Of a stretch of DNA of 64,000 nucleotides, positions 1 through 12,077 are shown piece by piece (position 1 is the stretch's first letter; each line of letters begins with the position of its first letter). The stretch lies in contig JAHRBC010000007.1 in assembly GCA_022702545.1 (NCBI GenBank), positions 310,001 through 374,000 of the forward strand, written 5' to 3'. Source of the stretch: Phycomyces nitens (lineage: Eukaryota > Mucoromycota > Mucoromycetes > Mucorales > Phycomycetaceae). The position numbers and the translations under genes were made by a program. The notes below the pieces were generated by a model. The model made no database searches. It worked only from the letters and a program-made list of their open reading frames with translations, and had not been told where the DNA came from.

Positions 1-2273
1 AAGAACCGCCTTTCCAGCTTGTCTGACGTCAAAAAGGCCATCAGTATCGACTGGAGTGCAATGAATATTAATAAATCACATTCAAAAACACTGAAAATGG
101 CTGTATTGTTGGAAATAATAGTTGTCAGATGGAGCCCGATCTGAATACGGTTTTGGATCCCAAAGATCCAGTACTTGGCTTATGGGTCATATTTGAGTTT
201 CAAAACTCTAAAGATATTTATCAAAAGAGCTGTCGATTACTGCCTTTATGTCATCAACTACAAAGTAGAGATCCAACCATTTTTATTCCTAGTATCGACA
301 TTTTACAGTCGCGTTTCAATCCATGAAGCACATTAAATAGACCAATAATTGATAATGTTGTACTATAATATTGTTTTTTCTTCTTCATTTTTCAACGTAC
401 AAAATGATATAGAGCTGGCAAAGTATCTTATCTAGCCCAATTCACTCTTACTCTTTGTCAATGTATTGCAGACAGTTATCTCATAAATCATTATACATCA
501 AAATGTACACTTTGGATCATCACAGTGATAGCTCGCTATTAATAAATAGATATTCATTCGCATTGGAATTCGAATAAAAGTCTAAACCCCATTTATATGT
601 CAGAATAACATTTTGGTCAAACTGTTCAAGACACTCGAATACAAATTATATGTTGGCTACTTCATCTTTTTATTTTATTTTATTTTTTTGCTTGGGCAGA
701 ATTGTAAAGTAGACTCTAAACACAGGAAACACTCTTTTATATTCATACATAATCTTTACCAGAGCCTCCTTTTCTTTACCCAGCTACGATGAATAATCTA
801 ATAAATACCCACAATTGGGTACCCACCCTACATTCCATCAGCAACCCGGCTGCCTTACGCCTAGACTCCTTTACCATTATTAAAGAATTTATTCACCCTT
901 TCTTTTTTGTTTCCTGTCTACACTCTTGCTGACAAACAATTCCAAAAAAAACCAGTTGACTAATACCCCAATATTGCCAATATTTCCAATCTTTACTATT
1001 AGTTCCCTAACACGGTTCCTATCGTTGCTCAAAAGCTGGATATAATTTAATTGAATTAGGCCATGTCGTTTAACCGAGTTCAATATTTATTTGAGATTTT
1101 GACTTTTGGACGGGCTAGGTTTAAATGCCAGTAAATAAACCATGGGAAAAAAACAACGTTTAATTGTGCCTCTTGGTGTCTAGGGATTGTTCCATCCTTG
1201 TTGAATATATTGATCCATATTAATGATTTACATATAAATTGCCTTTATACCCATTAACCCTATTTTCACATTCCCAAATAATATACTACTCAGGCCATCA
1301 AAAACCATGGTAACCTTGGTAATAAGAGATCTTTTAACCTTTAAAATCAATACCAATACAACCAGAAGCATCTCTTGGTTGTTCAACTTTATTTTCTTTT
1401 TTTTCAATTGGGTTCGTTCTCACGGTACGGCAATTATATCAACAGCAATAGCGACAACGGCCAAAAATAATAAGCGAATATCAGTCATTAGAAGCACAAT
1501 TGGATAAATATGATACCCGACATACATTCAACAGTCTACAAGACCTGTTACTCCATAGAGCATGCTGTAAACTGATGAGTTTGATCATAATTGCAAAAAA
1601 TATTCCATGTAAGATTCTCATAGTAATCAATTGGTGATACAAAGGTTGGGGTATCTTGGGAGGACAGTCGATTACAACAGATCTAGTCTTTTTCCTGCTT
1701 TGCTTGTCAATTATCCATTAAACACATACCCGGATGCTCGTGCTATAGGAAAATCCTTTGTTTCACACGCTATGAAATATTTAGGTCAATATGGCTTCTT
1801 TGTTGGCACTAAAAAGGTATCCAAAGACATGTTAAGCTTTGTAATTGGACTTTAAGACTTGATAGATATCATTTGAGAATATTCTCAATACTGCAGCAAA
1901 TAATATTGTACCAATCAATTCTCCTGGTATAGGAAAGGCCTATAAAGAAAAAAAAACTGATTATACATGCATGGGCAATTTTGTATTTTCATGAAATGTA
2001 CATATTTCAACTTGCGCAAATTGGCACCCGAGCCACTGAATCTAGCACTATAATCAAGATAGGTAACTTTGTCAAACAACCAATCTAAATGTCTCACGGA
2101 TTACAAATATAGTGTTACAGATCATTTTATAGGCTTCTTTCATGTTTTGCAGTGTAAACTACACTAAGATTCTCGAACCTGATTTATTTTACTTATATTT
2201 TTTATTATCAAAAGATAAGCTTAATCTACAGTACATAAATATATATATATTATTCTTTAAAGAATAAAGAAGT
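1..2273. other. Intergenic, no recognised gene
   Basis: About 2.3 kb of AT-rich sequence. Only short open frames (60-75 codons) are present, several without an ATG, and none resembles a family I know. The first 110 bases can be read in frame 1 as a short piece ending at a stop, which could be the tail of a gene or relic cut by the window edge, but I cannot identify it. Confidence 0.5.
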
Positions 2274-4220
2274 CTAGCTCATGGTGGGCATTGACACAGA
2301 GGAACGGGTGTGGGTAGAATCACTCTCCTTCCACAAGGAGGTGACAGTCTTGGGTTTGGTATAGAAGAGAAGACCGCTTCTGCCATAAAAGTTCATGTCA
2401 CCCAAAATGGATCCACGGCTGCCAGTCTATTATGAATAATGGTCAGTGTATGTATATGTATATATAGCCCAGGCATCAGATAGCTCTTCAACTTACGAAA
2501 GAAAAGGGAGGAACGGGGACTGGGATAGGAACATTGATGCCGACCTGGCCAACGTCAATCTCATGCTCAAACTTGCGAGCACTGGGACCAGAGTTGGTAA
2601 AGATGGCAGTGCCGTTACCATAGGGGTTGTTGTTGATCAATTCAATGGCCTCGTCAATGGTATCAACAGTCAAGCAGACCAAGACTGGGCCAAAGATCTC
2701 TTCACGGTAGCACTCCATATCTGGCTTGACGTCTGTGATGATGGTGGGTCCAACAAAGTTGCCCTTTTCGTAGCCCTTGACACTTACACCACGGCCATCG
2801 AGCAAGAGATTGGCACCTTCCTTTGCACCACTCTCGATCAGTCGCTCAACACGCTCGCGGGACTGGACGGTGATTACGGGACCAACATCAGTTTCAGGAT
2901 CCATTCCATAGCCAACCTTGAGCTGTTTGGCACGCTCAGCCAATTCAGGGAGCCATTCCTTGGATTCACCAACCAACACCAGTGTGCTGAGGGCCATGCA
3001 GCGCTGACCAGCTGCGCCAAATGCAGCACCAGCAATAGCATTCAGAGTTGCCTGCTTGTTGGCGTCAGGGAGGATGACGGCATGGTTCTTGGCTCCCAAG
3101 TTGGCCTGTACACGCTTGCCATTTGCATTGCCTCGGGTATAAATGTGCTCTCCAGCACGGTCAGAACCGACAAATGAAATAGCCTTGATACGGGGCTCGT
3201 CGCAGATGTAGTTGACACAGTCGACTGAACCATGGACCACATTGAGGACACCGTTTGGTACGCCAGCCTGGGCAGCCAACTTGGCCAACAACATGGTGGC
3301 TCCTGGGTCACGCTCAGAGGGCTTTAGGACCATGGAATTGCCGGCAGCAATGGCCAAGGGGAACATCCACAAGGGAATCATGGCTGGGAAGTTAAAGGGA
3401 CAGATACCAGCTACTACGCCCTATAATATCAGTCAGCAAAAGTACCGGTATCTTTGGTACAAGATAATTTACCAGTGGTTCGCGAAACATATCTGCAAGT
3501 AGGAGTTTGTAGATTAGCCACAGTTCACTGTTACACTAAGCTAAACAGAGTACTTGCATGTTTCCATATCCTTGGCAACGGTCAACTTTTCTCCCATCAG
3601 TTGGGTTGTCAATGCGCAGGCCTGTTCGACAACCTGAAGACCACGGAATACGTCGCCCTTTGCATCCACAAAGGTCTTTCCGGCCTCAGCTACAATGTTC
3701 TCGGCCAACTCATCGTGGTGTTGGCGGATCAGGAACTGAAAGTCCATCATAATGCGCTGACGAGCTAAAACACTTGTCTTGCGCCAGGTCTTTGCAGCTT
3801 CTGCTGCAGCAGTAGTTGCCTCATTGAGCTCTTCAGGGGTAGTCTCTGGGACCATGCAGAGGATCTCTTGAGTGGCCTACATTTGTGGTTTGGTTAATAT
3901 TTGGCAAGTACGTATGTATGTATGAATATATACATATATATATCTGTTCTACTTACAGGGTTACGGAGCTCAATCCACTTGTCAGTCTTTGACTCAACAA
4001 ACTCGCCGTTGATAAAGTTCTTGACGGTTGGAATTGACCCAGAGTTGGCAAGCTTCTGCAAGACAGGGAAGCTTGTCGAGAAGGCTCTTTTGGCAGGAAC
4101 TCTGGTTGCGCTATGATATTTGGCACTTCAATACATGCTTTCTCTAGTCGATAGTCTTGGTTTGCCTTTTTATAGCTGATCTTACCTCAAAAGAGTTCTG
4201 GATCTTATAAGAGAGAACAT
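2274..4220 (-). CDS. Methylmalonate-semialdehyde dehydrogenase (acylating), mitochondrial
   Basis: This enzyme oxidises methylmalonate or malonate semialdehyde to propionyl- or acetyl-CoA with NAD+ and CoA, late in valine and pyrimidine catabolism in mitochondria. Six exons: 4220-4186, 4110-3957, 3876-3558, 3492-3473, 3420-2497 and 2426-2274, giving 534 aa, the usual ALDH6 length. Exon 1 plus the start of exon 2 encode a basic, serine-rich transit peptide ([15 protein letters not shown]). Visible ALDH6 blocks include [32 protein letters not shown], the catalytic cysteine in [20 protein letters not shown] and [20 protein letters not shown]. Intron 3 must start with GC (GCAAGT) and is followed by a 20-nt exon. 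With these, the segment ETYMFREPLGV keeps the family's frame and length; a GT at 3553 would shift the frame. A TATA box lies 63 nt upstream. Family assignment is near certain and the exon borders are inferred. Confidence 0.97.
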
Positions 4221-4282
4221 GAAAAATAAAAAAGGAAGAGGGTATGAGATGGTCTGCTTACTGAATTACTCTCAGGTTTAGG

Positions 4283-4290
4283 TTTATATA
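4283..4290 (-). promoter_or_regulatory. TATA box of the dehydrogenase gene
   Basis: TATATAAA on the minus strand, 63 nt before the chosen ATG at 4220. The spacing fits a fungal core promoter and supports that start. Confidence 0.5.
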
Positions 4291-4499
4291 GCCGTACCGT
4301 GCGAAAATGAAAGTCTATATTTTAAGGTTGTTTTTAAACTATTTCCCGAATGAGTGACTGCTTTATTTTTCTCATTTTGGATTTCAAGTCATTGTGAGTA
4401 TATACGCCTTTATCAAAACACTTGTACCCATCAACTCAAACACTCGAACCACTACTGTAATTTGACAACAGTTTCCCAAGCCATGTAACGCTCTTTTGT

Positions 4500-5192
4500 T
4501 GCTGGGATAATTACAATGAACTTTTCAGCGATCAAGTCCAAACTTTTGAGTGGAACGAATGTCTAACAGAAATCGAGGAGAGCTTTGTGCTGTCAAGTGG
4601 ATTATCCGTAATTCTGGCAAGCAGCCAGCCAATATCACTGCAGAAGAAACAGAATCAATTTGCATTAGATTATGCATTTCACAAGAATACTCTTGTCATT
4701 GTGCCGGGAAATTGTGGATCAGATCTCTAGTTCGTGATAAAGAGATTGCTGAATGATGGCCAATTGTTCAATGGTTACAATCCCTAAAGTCGTCCTTTTT
4801 GGTTGTCAACCCTCAAAAATTCACAATTGATTGTTGTGCTGCCAAAGTTTATGCAATTAAGACATTATTTCCTAATAGTCAGATTTAGTATTGTATTTTT
4901 CATGTCACCCAAGCATGGAACAGAAAACTCTCTGATTCTGTGAAAGATCCTGGATCACTTTCTTCAGAAGCACGTATTTTACGTGGTGCAATAATGAAAT
5001 GACATTAGGAGATTAACTATAAAGAAGATATTGGTCAATTCCATCAAAAAATCGTCTAGTTCAATGCCTGAAGCGACAACAATTATACGACAGTGTATCA
5101 ATATCAGCCAAACTCTTTGATATTTAAATCAAGATTTTTTATGGGACAATACATGTCAGAAGATGAAGCCCAAATACTACTTGACTCATAGC
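4500..5192 (+). pseudogene. Decayed MULE-type transposase remnant
   Basis: Conceptual translation gives transposase-like pieces spread over different frames and broken by stops. One frame from 4757 reads WPIVQWLQSLKSS, then FTIDCCAAKVYAIKTLFPNS, a stop, then YCIFHVTQAWNRKL. The Asp-x-Ala-x-Ala run followed by C-x2-H and QAW is typical of MULE transposases carried by many fungi. An upstream piece (about 4505-4735) sits in another frame. At least four stops and one or more frameshifts make it non-functional. No terminal inverted repeats or target-site duplications were found by eye. It could be a related DDE element. Confidence 0.6.
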
Positions 5193-7441
5193 AGCCCTCT
5201 CTTTAAATATTTTAAGCTTAAAAAAAACAAATACAATGTTAATCTTTGCAGATCACATATGCAACAATAGAGCTATACTTGTTCTAATTTCTGAATAAAA
5301 AAAAAACATTTAAAATTGAAACAATTTCAAAAACAAAATAACTGGACTGGGATGTTTCCCCACTATTTTCTTGACTACACTTGTCATTACCGACCTCCAT
5401 GGTAATATCTCTTTAAAGACAAGATGCTGTTCATGTCTAAAGCACTATTATAACGATGGTCATTATTAAAAAACTTGTAGAATATGGGTTGCTTTGTATT
5501 GTCCTGGAACATGGATCATCATAAAGTGGAGGCTTCTGGGACTCTAAAACTATCTGGCAATGGGTATAATAGCTTCTCTGATTGTTTCGAGGTTGCCATG
5601 GTAAGATTAAAGGGAGACTTTAGTAAGCTACCTTTACTAGGATGCAAAATCGGGGTCAATTAGGCTGATATTCACAACTGTACTTCTTGCCATTCGACTC
5701 TTACAGTTGTCAGCCGATATATCTGTTACAAGACACTATTAACCGTGTAAATATAACAATATTCGATTATAATGAAATATAAAAAGTAGCAGTAACAGTA
5801 GTAGAATGCAAGGGTATTTTAAGTAATGCACGGTGAGGTTTAATAAAAGACAATCTCTGTGATCTATATCTTTCAATATTTCCAGGGCATACTGGTATCA
5901 ATAATAATAATAATATAATATAATATATAAAAGGTGGAACTATCGATTTGTCCGCATGGTCTGTGCACTCTGGTATATAAATAAATAAAATATGTGGGGA
6001 TGTAAGTGGTATTGTGGAAATCTTGGTATGATTTGTATTGTAGCGCTAGTGAACAACAAAGCCTTTGTGTCAGTTTAGATTTGAAGATTGAATAAGAAGA
6101 CAAGAAAACAAGCTCAGGGTCTAGGATGGACTATAATTTATCTTTCTCATTAGCCCTTTTAAGTTCAAGCCGTTTTTTTTTTGAAATGCAATATTACATA
6201 TGTAATGTAGGTGTAGTGTAAGATTCCAATGAACAATAAGTTTTTTCTACAAGTATTTATTTATTGAAACACTCTATCTTTGGGAATAGGTGTCCCTAGT
6301 GCCTCGATTGATCCTGTTTTATTGTTAGTCTTGCTAACCAAAGACAGAAATACCAGCCTCTTTCATCAGCCCCACCCTCTCCTGTCCTGTTTCTTGCATT
6401 CAAAACCATGATCTAGGAAAGTATGGGGGTTTCTTGTGTGTTTTAAAGTAGACAGGCAGCCAGAATCAAATAGCATTTGTAGTCTATTTATCTTGATACA
6501 TATAGATCCACAATTCAAAGTAATGATAAAAATAAGTATCAAAATTGCGTTTAAATAAATATTTTTTTTGTACTGGAAATTGCCTGTGATTTATAAATAA
6601 CTCATTGATAGTGATGTAGGCCCTTGCATAGACCAAGATTTTTTCTTTTAAAAAAAAACAATTGTACAAAACGATGGCAAAAGTACAAATATTATCTTAT
6701 TATATATGTATTGAGAACAATATATTTTTACTTCTCTAGACTTGGCAATGCCAAGGCAAAAGTGACCCACTGTGTTTTGTACACTGGAAATCAAAAAGAG
6801 AATCTACAGGCTAGTGGTACCCAGAGACTCCCCTTTTCCAAGGTACTAGTGAGTGAATGGTAGGCCCTGCAGATATAAAAACAAGAAAGCCAAGTTGTGT
6901 ATAATGCACAGGAATCAAATCTAACGATCTCTGGTTGTTTATGGCCCTTTTTAATAAAAAGGAAATTTGTGGCTGACATTGTTCAGTCCTGGCTCTTGCC
7001 TAGATCCAACAAGAGGCGCAGTGATATCCAAATAAGCTAGACGTAACACTCATAATGGGTGGAAATCACAAGAAGTATCAAAAACAGAAGATCAGGTGAT
7101 CAGTATCAGTTTGTCTTTACAAGTGAGGAGAGAACAGGCGCACTTGTTAATTTCTCTTCTCTTCTTCCTTTGAATACCATTCTCACAAGTAATTATTTCC
7201 TCGGCGACATCTCAAGATTCCGTTTGGCTTGCCATCACCTGAATCTCGGTCATCTCTTGTTTATTTGTTTCAATTTCCTCTGTCAATCACTATTTGATAG
7301 CAGTGCCTCGACTACAACAAGCACGCATATATATATATTTATATATACATATATACATATATATTCTTGGTTTTTGGTTTTTGATTTTATAGCCATATTA
7401 TCGCACACAATAGTACAAGACACCCAGACCTATTGTTTTAA
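5193..7441. other. Intergenic, no recognised gene
   Basis: AT-rich sequence between the dead transposase and the Ras gene. It holds short open frames only, an (AT)-rich run near 7328-7365 and a T-tract/A-tract junction near 6640-6658. The part just after 5340 might be more of the same relic, but nothing recognisable is left. Confidence 0.45.
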
Positions 7442-8420
7442 ATGGTATGCTCTTTATCATTGTCATGTTAGCTTGAAACACCAATTTACGTAACAGGCTC
7501 TCCAGATTCTATACAAAATTGTCGTTCTTGGTGATGGTGGCGTAGGAAAGGTAAAAGGGTGTTATGGGTGGATTAAGTTGATCTGGTATAAACATCATCT
7601 CCATTCAATCTCTCTTGACCTAGACGGCACTGACAATACAGGCAAGTGTCTATGGTTATTTTGACACAAAAAAAAAGAGCCTTACAAATAACCAACTACT
7701 TTATACACTTCTTAGCTGTGCTTGAATCATTTTGTTGGTGAGTGGTACAAAAGTGTTGTAATGATTTGGGTTTTTTTTGGGTTTTGTTTTTTGTTTTGTT
7801 TGATATTAAAGATATTTGGTATATGTATAAATCCTAATATTAGAGGTATGTTTTTGTACATTGAGTCTTGTAATCTGAATATTAATAACCATTATAGACA
7901 TACGACCCAACAATCGAAGATTCTTACCGCAAGCAGGTTGTGATTGACGATCACCCATGTGTGCTCGAGGTTCTCGACACAGCAGGTCAAGGCAAGTAAG
8001 CGGTTTTTGTGGCCCAAAGACACCATTCTGACTCTTAATCTAGAGGAATACACCGCATTACGCGATCAGTGGATCCGTGATGGTGAGGGGTTCTTGTTGG
8101 TCTATTCAATCACAACGCGCTCGACTTTTGAGCGTATCAGGCGCTTCCGTGACCAAATCTTTAGAGTTAAGGATCTTGATAATGTGCCGATTATTCTGGT
8201 TGGCAACAAATGTGACAAGGTGGCCCAGAGAGAAGTGTCCAGAGACGAAGGCCAGGCCATGGCAAAGTCGTTCAATTGCGAATTTATTGAAACATCGGCC
8301 AAGACATGTGTCAATGTGGAACGGTCTTTCTACTCCGTTGTCAGAATAATTCGAGCCTCACGCATGGGCACAACTGGAACCGAGGGAAAAAAGCAAAGAA
8401 AGAAATGCCTTTTTCTCTAA
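7442..8420 (+). CDS. Ras-family small GTPase, prenylated
   Basis: A membrane-anchored GTP/GDP switch. Proposed exons: 7442-7444 (ATG only), 7497-7550, 7624-7641, 7716-7737, 7844-7845, 7898-7991 and 8044-8420, giving 189 aa. All G boxes are visible: GDGGVGK|T (G1, split by an intron), switch [29 protein letters not shown] (Gln61 equivalent kept), NKCD and ETSAK. The tail [10 protein letters not shown] is a polybasic stretch plus a CaaX box; the terminal Leu favours geranylgeranylation. Introns 3 (from 7642) and 6 (from 7992) need GC donors (both GCAAGT). A 2-nt exon, AG at 7844-7845, is needed to read [11 protein letters not shown] in frame. The ATG-only first exon is the weakest part of the model. 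The sequence lies between the Ras and Rap/Rsr1 groups, so I do not name a subfamily. Confidence 0.92.
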
Positions 8421-10307
8421 ACTCTCTTTTTTTTATTACATACACACTCACACTCTTTTTATATATATATAATTATATATATAGTTATATCATACAATAG
8501 CACACTATAACATATTTCTATAATCTTATACACTCAATCACACCCAAAGTATACATATATTTATATCTATATAAATGCTTCAAATAAGTAGTATCATAAC
8601 CAATAAAAATTGATTTTCTGACCAATCATAACCAGGTTTGCATCTTCAAAATATATATATTTTCCAATAGAAAACCATTTACTGCTTTAGTACATGCTTT
8701 TTAGATTGTTTTTATTGGTCAGTAATACCAAGCTGCAGCATTTTCTGTGAGAGGCACCAGAGGAAATCTTAAATACATTACGTATAAACACCCAAACGTT
8801 TGACATTAAGGTTGTACATTTGATACTCTATTCTCTAAAATTGTTTTCGATACTTTTGAACCTTGCGCTCATTCAAAAACATTTAAGCGCCAGTTAAACT
8901 AAAAAACAGTATCTCCGACAGTCAAGATATACTTTTTTTTTTGGTTTTCGTATTCACAATTACTAGGTTGGATATATTTTTGTACATTTTATTTTAAAGT
9001 AATAAAAATTATGTATCTTTAGTGAATAAAAGTATACATCTTACTAGACTTTTTCAATGGTCCTAATTGTTTGCCTTTTACAAAGCAAATCCATCGTTAA
9101 GGAGCCGATATAAATGAATTAGAATTTATGCTTAAATAGGAAATATCCAGTATTGACGTTGTTAAATATGAAAAATATTGTAAAAAAGAATACGTTCTTT
9201 TTATTTAAAAAATAAATAGGGCAGACATGATAGTATATTCTGGTAGTTTGGAGCATTTATTCTAAACGATTATTCTCACTAATTAATTGAACCAGAGACG
9301 CCGATTCCCTCGTAGACCAAAAGTCTATTTCTTGCATCTCTTAAATAATAAAACAGTATATCTAACACACATACACACACACATACATATTTAAATTAAA
9401 TGGAAACTCAAAAGAAAAAAAGTTTAAAGGAGAGGAATTGAATTAAAAGGAGTCCACAATACGGATTGGCTTGAAAGCATGTTAGTATCCAAGGTTACAC
9501 ATCCTCTGTAAATATTAACTCGAGCCATTTATTTTGGTTGGACTAAACAAATGGCTGTTACAAGGGATTTATCCTTATTATCACAATCCTTTATGCCATT
9601 GATATTAAAGACTTCTGCCTATTTGAAATAGAACTCTTTGCGGCAAATGTCCTTTTTATATTTTAAATAAATAAAATATCAAGTCGAGACATGTATTGCT
9701 TGTCTTTTTCTATTTTGCCATGTAAATATAATCACAAACAAGAGTCTATGACCAGCGTATGTTATTCCAACCCCATAAATTGTAAAACACATGTAGTTAA
9801 ATTGTGCCCAGGTTTACTCATCACACGAAACTGCCCGGGCCATTTATAAAAGTTTCTATTCTCAACTGGATCTTCTGTTTCTCTTTTTTTAGAAAGATTA
9901 TACATATATATATATGATATAGTCGGCTACACTATTGTCCATGGTATAATCTTAAAGATGCCGTCTATATACCGAGACAAATGCCATATATAAATGTAGT
10001 TACTGGATTGAATCGATACCTTCAAACAATACAAACACTTGTTTCAAAACTCATCTTTGCATTAAATGAAACTATCCAGTTTCCAAAAATACCCTTCTTG
10101 ATCACAATTGCTTTTGGAGAATGCTCATCTTTCATTTCAATCATATGTATCATTATACACGCTGATTATCGTATTGCATTTATTTGTTTGAAATCCTACT
10201 CCTGGCATTTGCCAATATGTGTCATTTAAGTACATCTTGGTGCCAAATTAGACCAAGTCCTGTCTGAAATATTACATGACATGATAAATAAAGCCATGGC
10301 TAGGCTG
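8421..10307. other. Intergenic, no recognised gene
   Basis: About 1.9 kb of very AT-rich DNA between the Ras 3' end and the sulfotransferase promoter. It holds (AT)n tracts just after the Ras stop (8459-8490), a CA-rich run near 9366-9388, and short frames. I see no domain, RNA gene or mobile element. Confidence 0.5.
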
Positions 10308-10315
10308 TATATAAG
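10308..10315 (+). promoter_or_regulatory. TATA box of the sulfotransferase-like gene
   Basis: TATATAAG lies 62 nt upstream of the ATG at 10370, the same spacing as in the dehydrogenase gene, followed by a pyrimidine-rich leader. Confidence 0.5.
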
Positions 10316-10369
10316 CCTCTTTAAACCTCAATTCCTTTCTTATCGTCTTTTACTTTTATTCTTCTTGCC

Positions 10370-11169
10370 ATGACAAAAGATCAGTGTTTAGACAAGACAA
10401 ATGAACCTTTAATTCAGGTTCTTGGAGCAGGATATGGACGTACAGGAACACTCAGTCTGTGCTTGGCACTCGATCATCTAGGGTAAAGAACCCAAAGTTT
10501 TAATATTAGAGACATTTATATGTTATTATACAATATATGCATATCATTAGCTACAATACCCACCATATGGCCAAGGTCATTACCGATCCTACTCAAGACC
10601 CAGATCTCTTCCGTAACGCATATCTGTTCCCAGAAAATCCTGTAGACTGGGATAATGTATTCAAGGGCTATAATGCAGCAGTCGACTGGCCAGCCGTCGC
10701 ATTCTTTGAAAAACTTCTCAAAGAATACCCTGATGCAAAAGTCATTCTTACTGAGCGCGACCCCGAACAATGGTACACTTCTGCTTCAAAAACAATTCGT
10801 AATTGGCCTGGAGTGGACGATACTTGGCCAGAGCACATCCTCAAGGCAAGAAGAATGGCAAAGACTGTTGTGTGCGACGGTGAATTGCGTGGAGAAGGGT
10901 TTCTGGACAAACAGCAGATGATTGATCAGTTTATTCGCCACAGCAAACGAGTAAAGGAAATAGTCCGTCCCGAAAACCTATTAGTCATGCAGCTTGGTGA
11001 GGGATGGGAACGGCTTTGCGCTTTTCTCGAAAAAGATGTCCCTGATATTCCGTGGCCTCATGCTAACAAGGGCGATGATTTCGAAAGTCTTATTGCACTC
11101 AATAGATCTCAGTTCATGAAGAATATGGAGTTGGCTTCCAAAATCGAAGCATTAGATGTGGCTAAATGA
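10370..11169 (+). CDS. Sulfotransferase-like P-loop protein
   Basis: Two exons, 10370-10482 and 10551-11169, give 243 aa. Near the N terminus VLGAGYGRTGTLSLCLAL matches the 5'-phosphosulfate-binding loop of sulfotransferases. Further on, YPDAKVILTERDPEQWYTS matches the strand and helix that bind the 3'-phosphate of PAPS, where family members read R-D-P-x-x-W. The whole chain has the length and layout of the fungal family often annotated as sulfotransferase domain (Sulfotransfer_4) or as a hypothetical NAD-dependent protein. The acceptor substrate is unknown and catalysis has been shown for few relatives, so the name is a fold-level assignment. No signal peptide or membrane segment is visible; the protein is probably cytosolic. 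Confidence 0.88.
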
Positions 11170-12077
11170 TATATATATTTAAAAAAAATCAAATGAATAA
11201 ATAACTGTAGGCGTCAAAGCAGCCATAGTGGTGTGCTTTTTATGATTTGGGTTTAGGGGATGTTGCCTCAATATATACCAAAGGGTGCTTGGACAAAAAG
11301 CAAATAGGCAGGGGCCAACACTGGACGTGTTGTCTCTATGATTTGGTGTGTCAACTGCTGTCAATCTAATCGTAACAGAGCAAAATATATCATCGTCAGT
11401 GGCTGACCGATGAGTTACATGACTAAACCAGTAGAAGAACGAGAAGAGTCTGATGCAGGTGTCTTTCAAGTATTCGCGCCAAAGATAGAATAATGCAGGA
11501 TATTGCAGGACACTATATATACAAGCTACAAATCTATAATCAATAGAGCTTCTGAACTGTAGAAGCACATGTTGTTTTTCACGATAAACGCACATACACT
11601 CATGTACCTCTGGTAGCAAATAAGCAATCTTTGGCAGCAGAGTTCAATTAAATCCATCATGATATCTACTGGTATGTTTATCTTGCAAAAAAAAACAAAA
11701 TGCAAGCAAGTCTAGACTTGTGAGTAATGAATGTCTTGGGGCCAATTTTTACGTCTGCAATAAACATATAATTATAATTATCAAGTCCTCCTTAATCTAC
11801 CATACTATGATTTTTATCGTGTCTGGCTCTGTTTCTTTTCTTGTCTTTACAGTCACAGTTCTCCCCTCTAACCCCCTTACATGAGAGGGTATAGGCAAAC
11901 TATAACGTACAGCAGTTGTTGTGGTTGTGGTTGTTGCTCTTCTCGCCCATTTTTACACTGTTTCTACTGTGATTTTGCTTCTCTCTTTTTTTATTACTTT
12001 GTAGAATACCAGACCCCTTGCCTATTTGTTTCCTTGTGCTAAAAAGCCACGGATTCCATTAATCGATTAAGCAAACC
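11170..12077. other. Intergenic, no recognised gene
   Basis: Non-coding stretch between the sulfotransferase-like gene and the PH-domain gene. A 146-codon open frame on the minus strand (11179-11619) lacks an ATG start and looks like chance. The last 200 bases are pyrimidine-rich and probably form the leader of the next gene. Confidence 0.5.

Noticed and set aside
2446..3177. A 243-codon plus-strand open frame
   Set aside because: It is antisense to the dehydrogenase exon 5, and its translation has no recognisable domain.
7738..7897. A single intron between Ras exons 4 and 6 using a weak donor at TTT|GTTGGT
   Set aside because: It keeps the frame but deletes two conserved residues (Val-Glu) before YDPTIED and ignores the much stronger GTGAGT donor; kept only as an alternative to the 2-nt exon.
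11179..11619. A 146-codon minus-strand open frame
   Set aside because: No ATG start, no domain, and composition like non-coding DNA.
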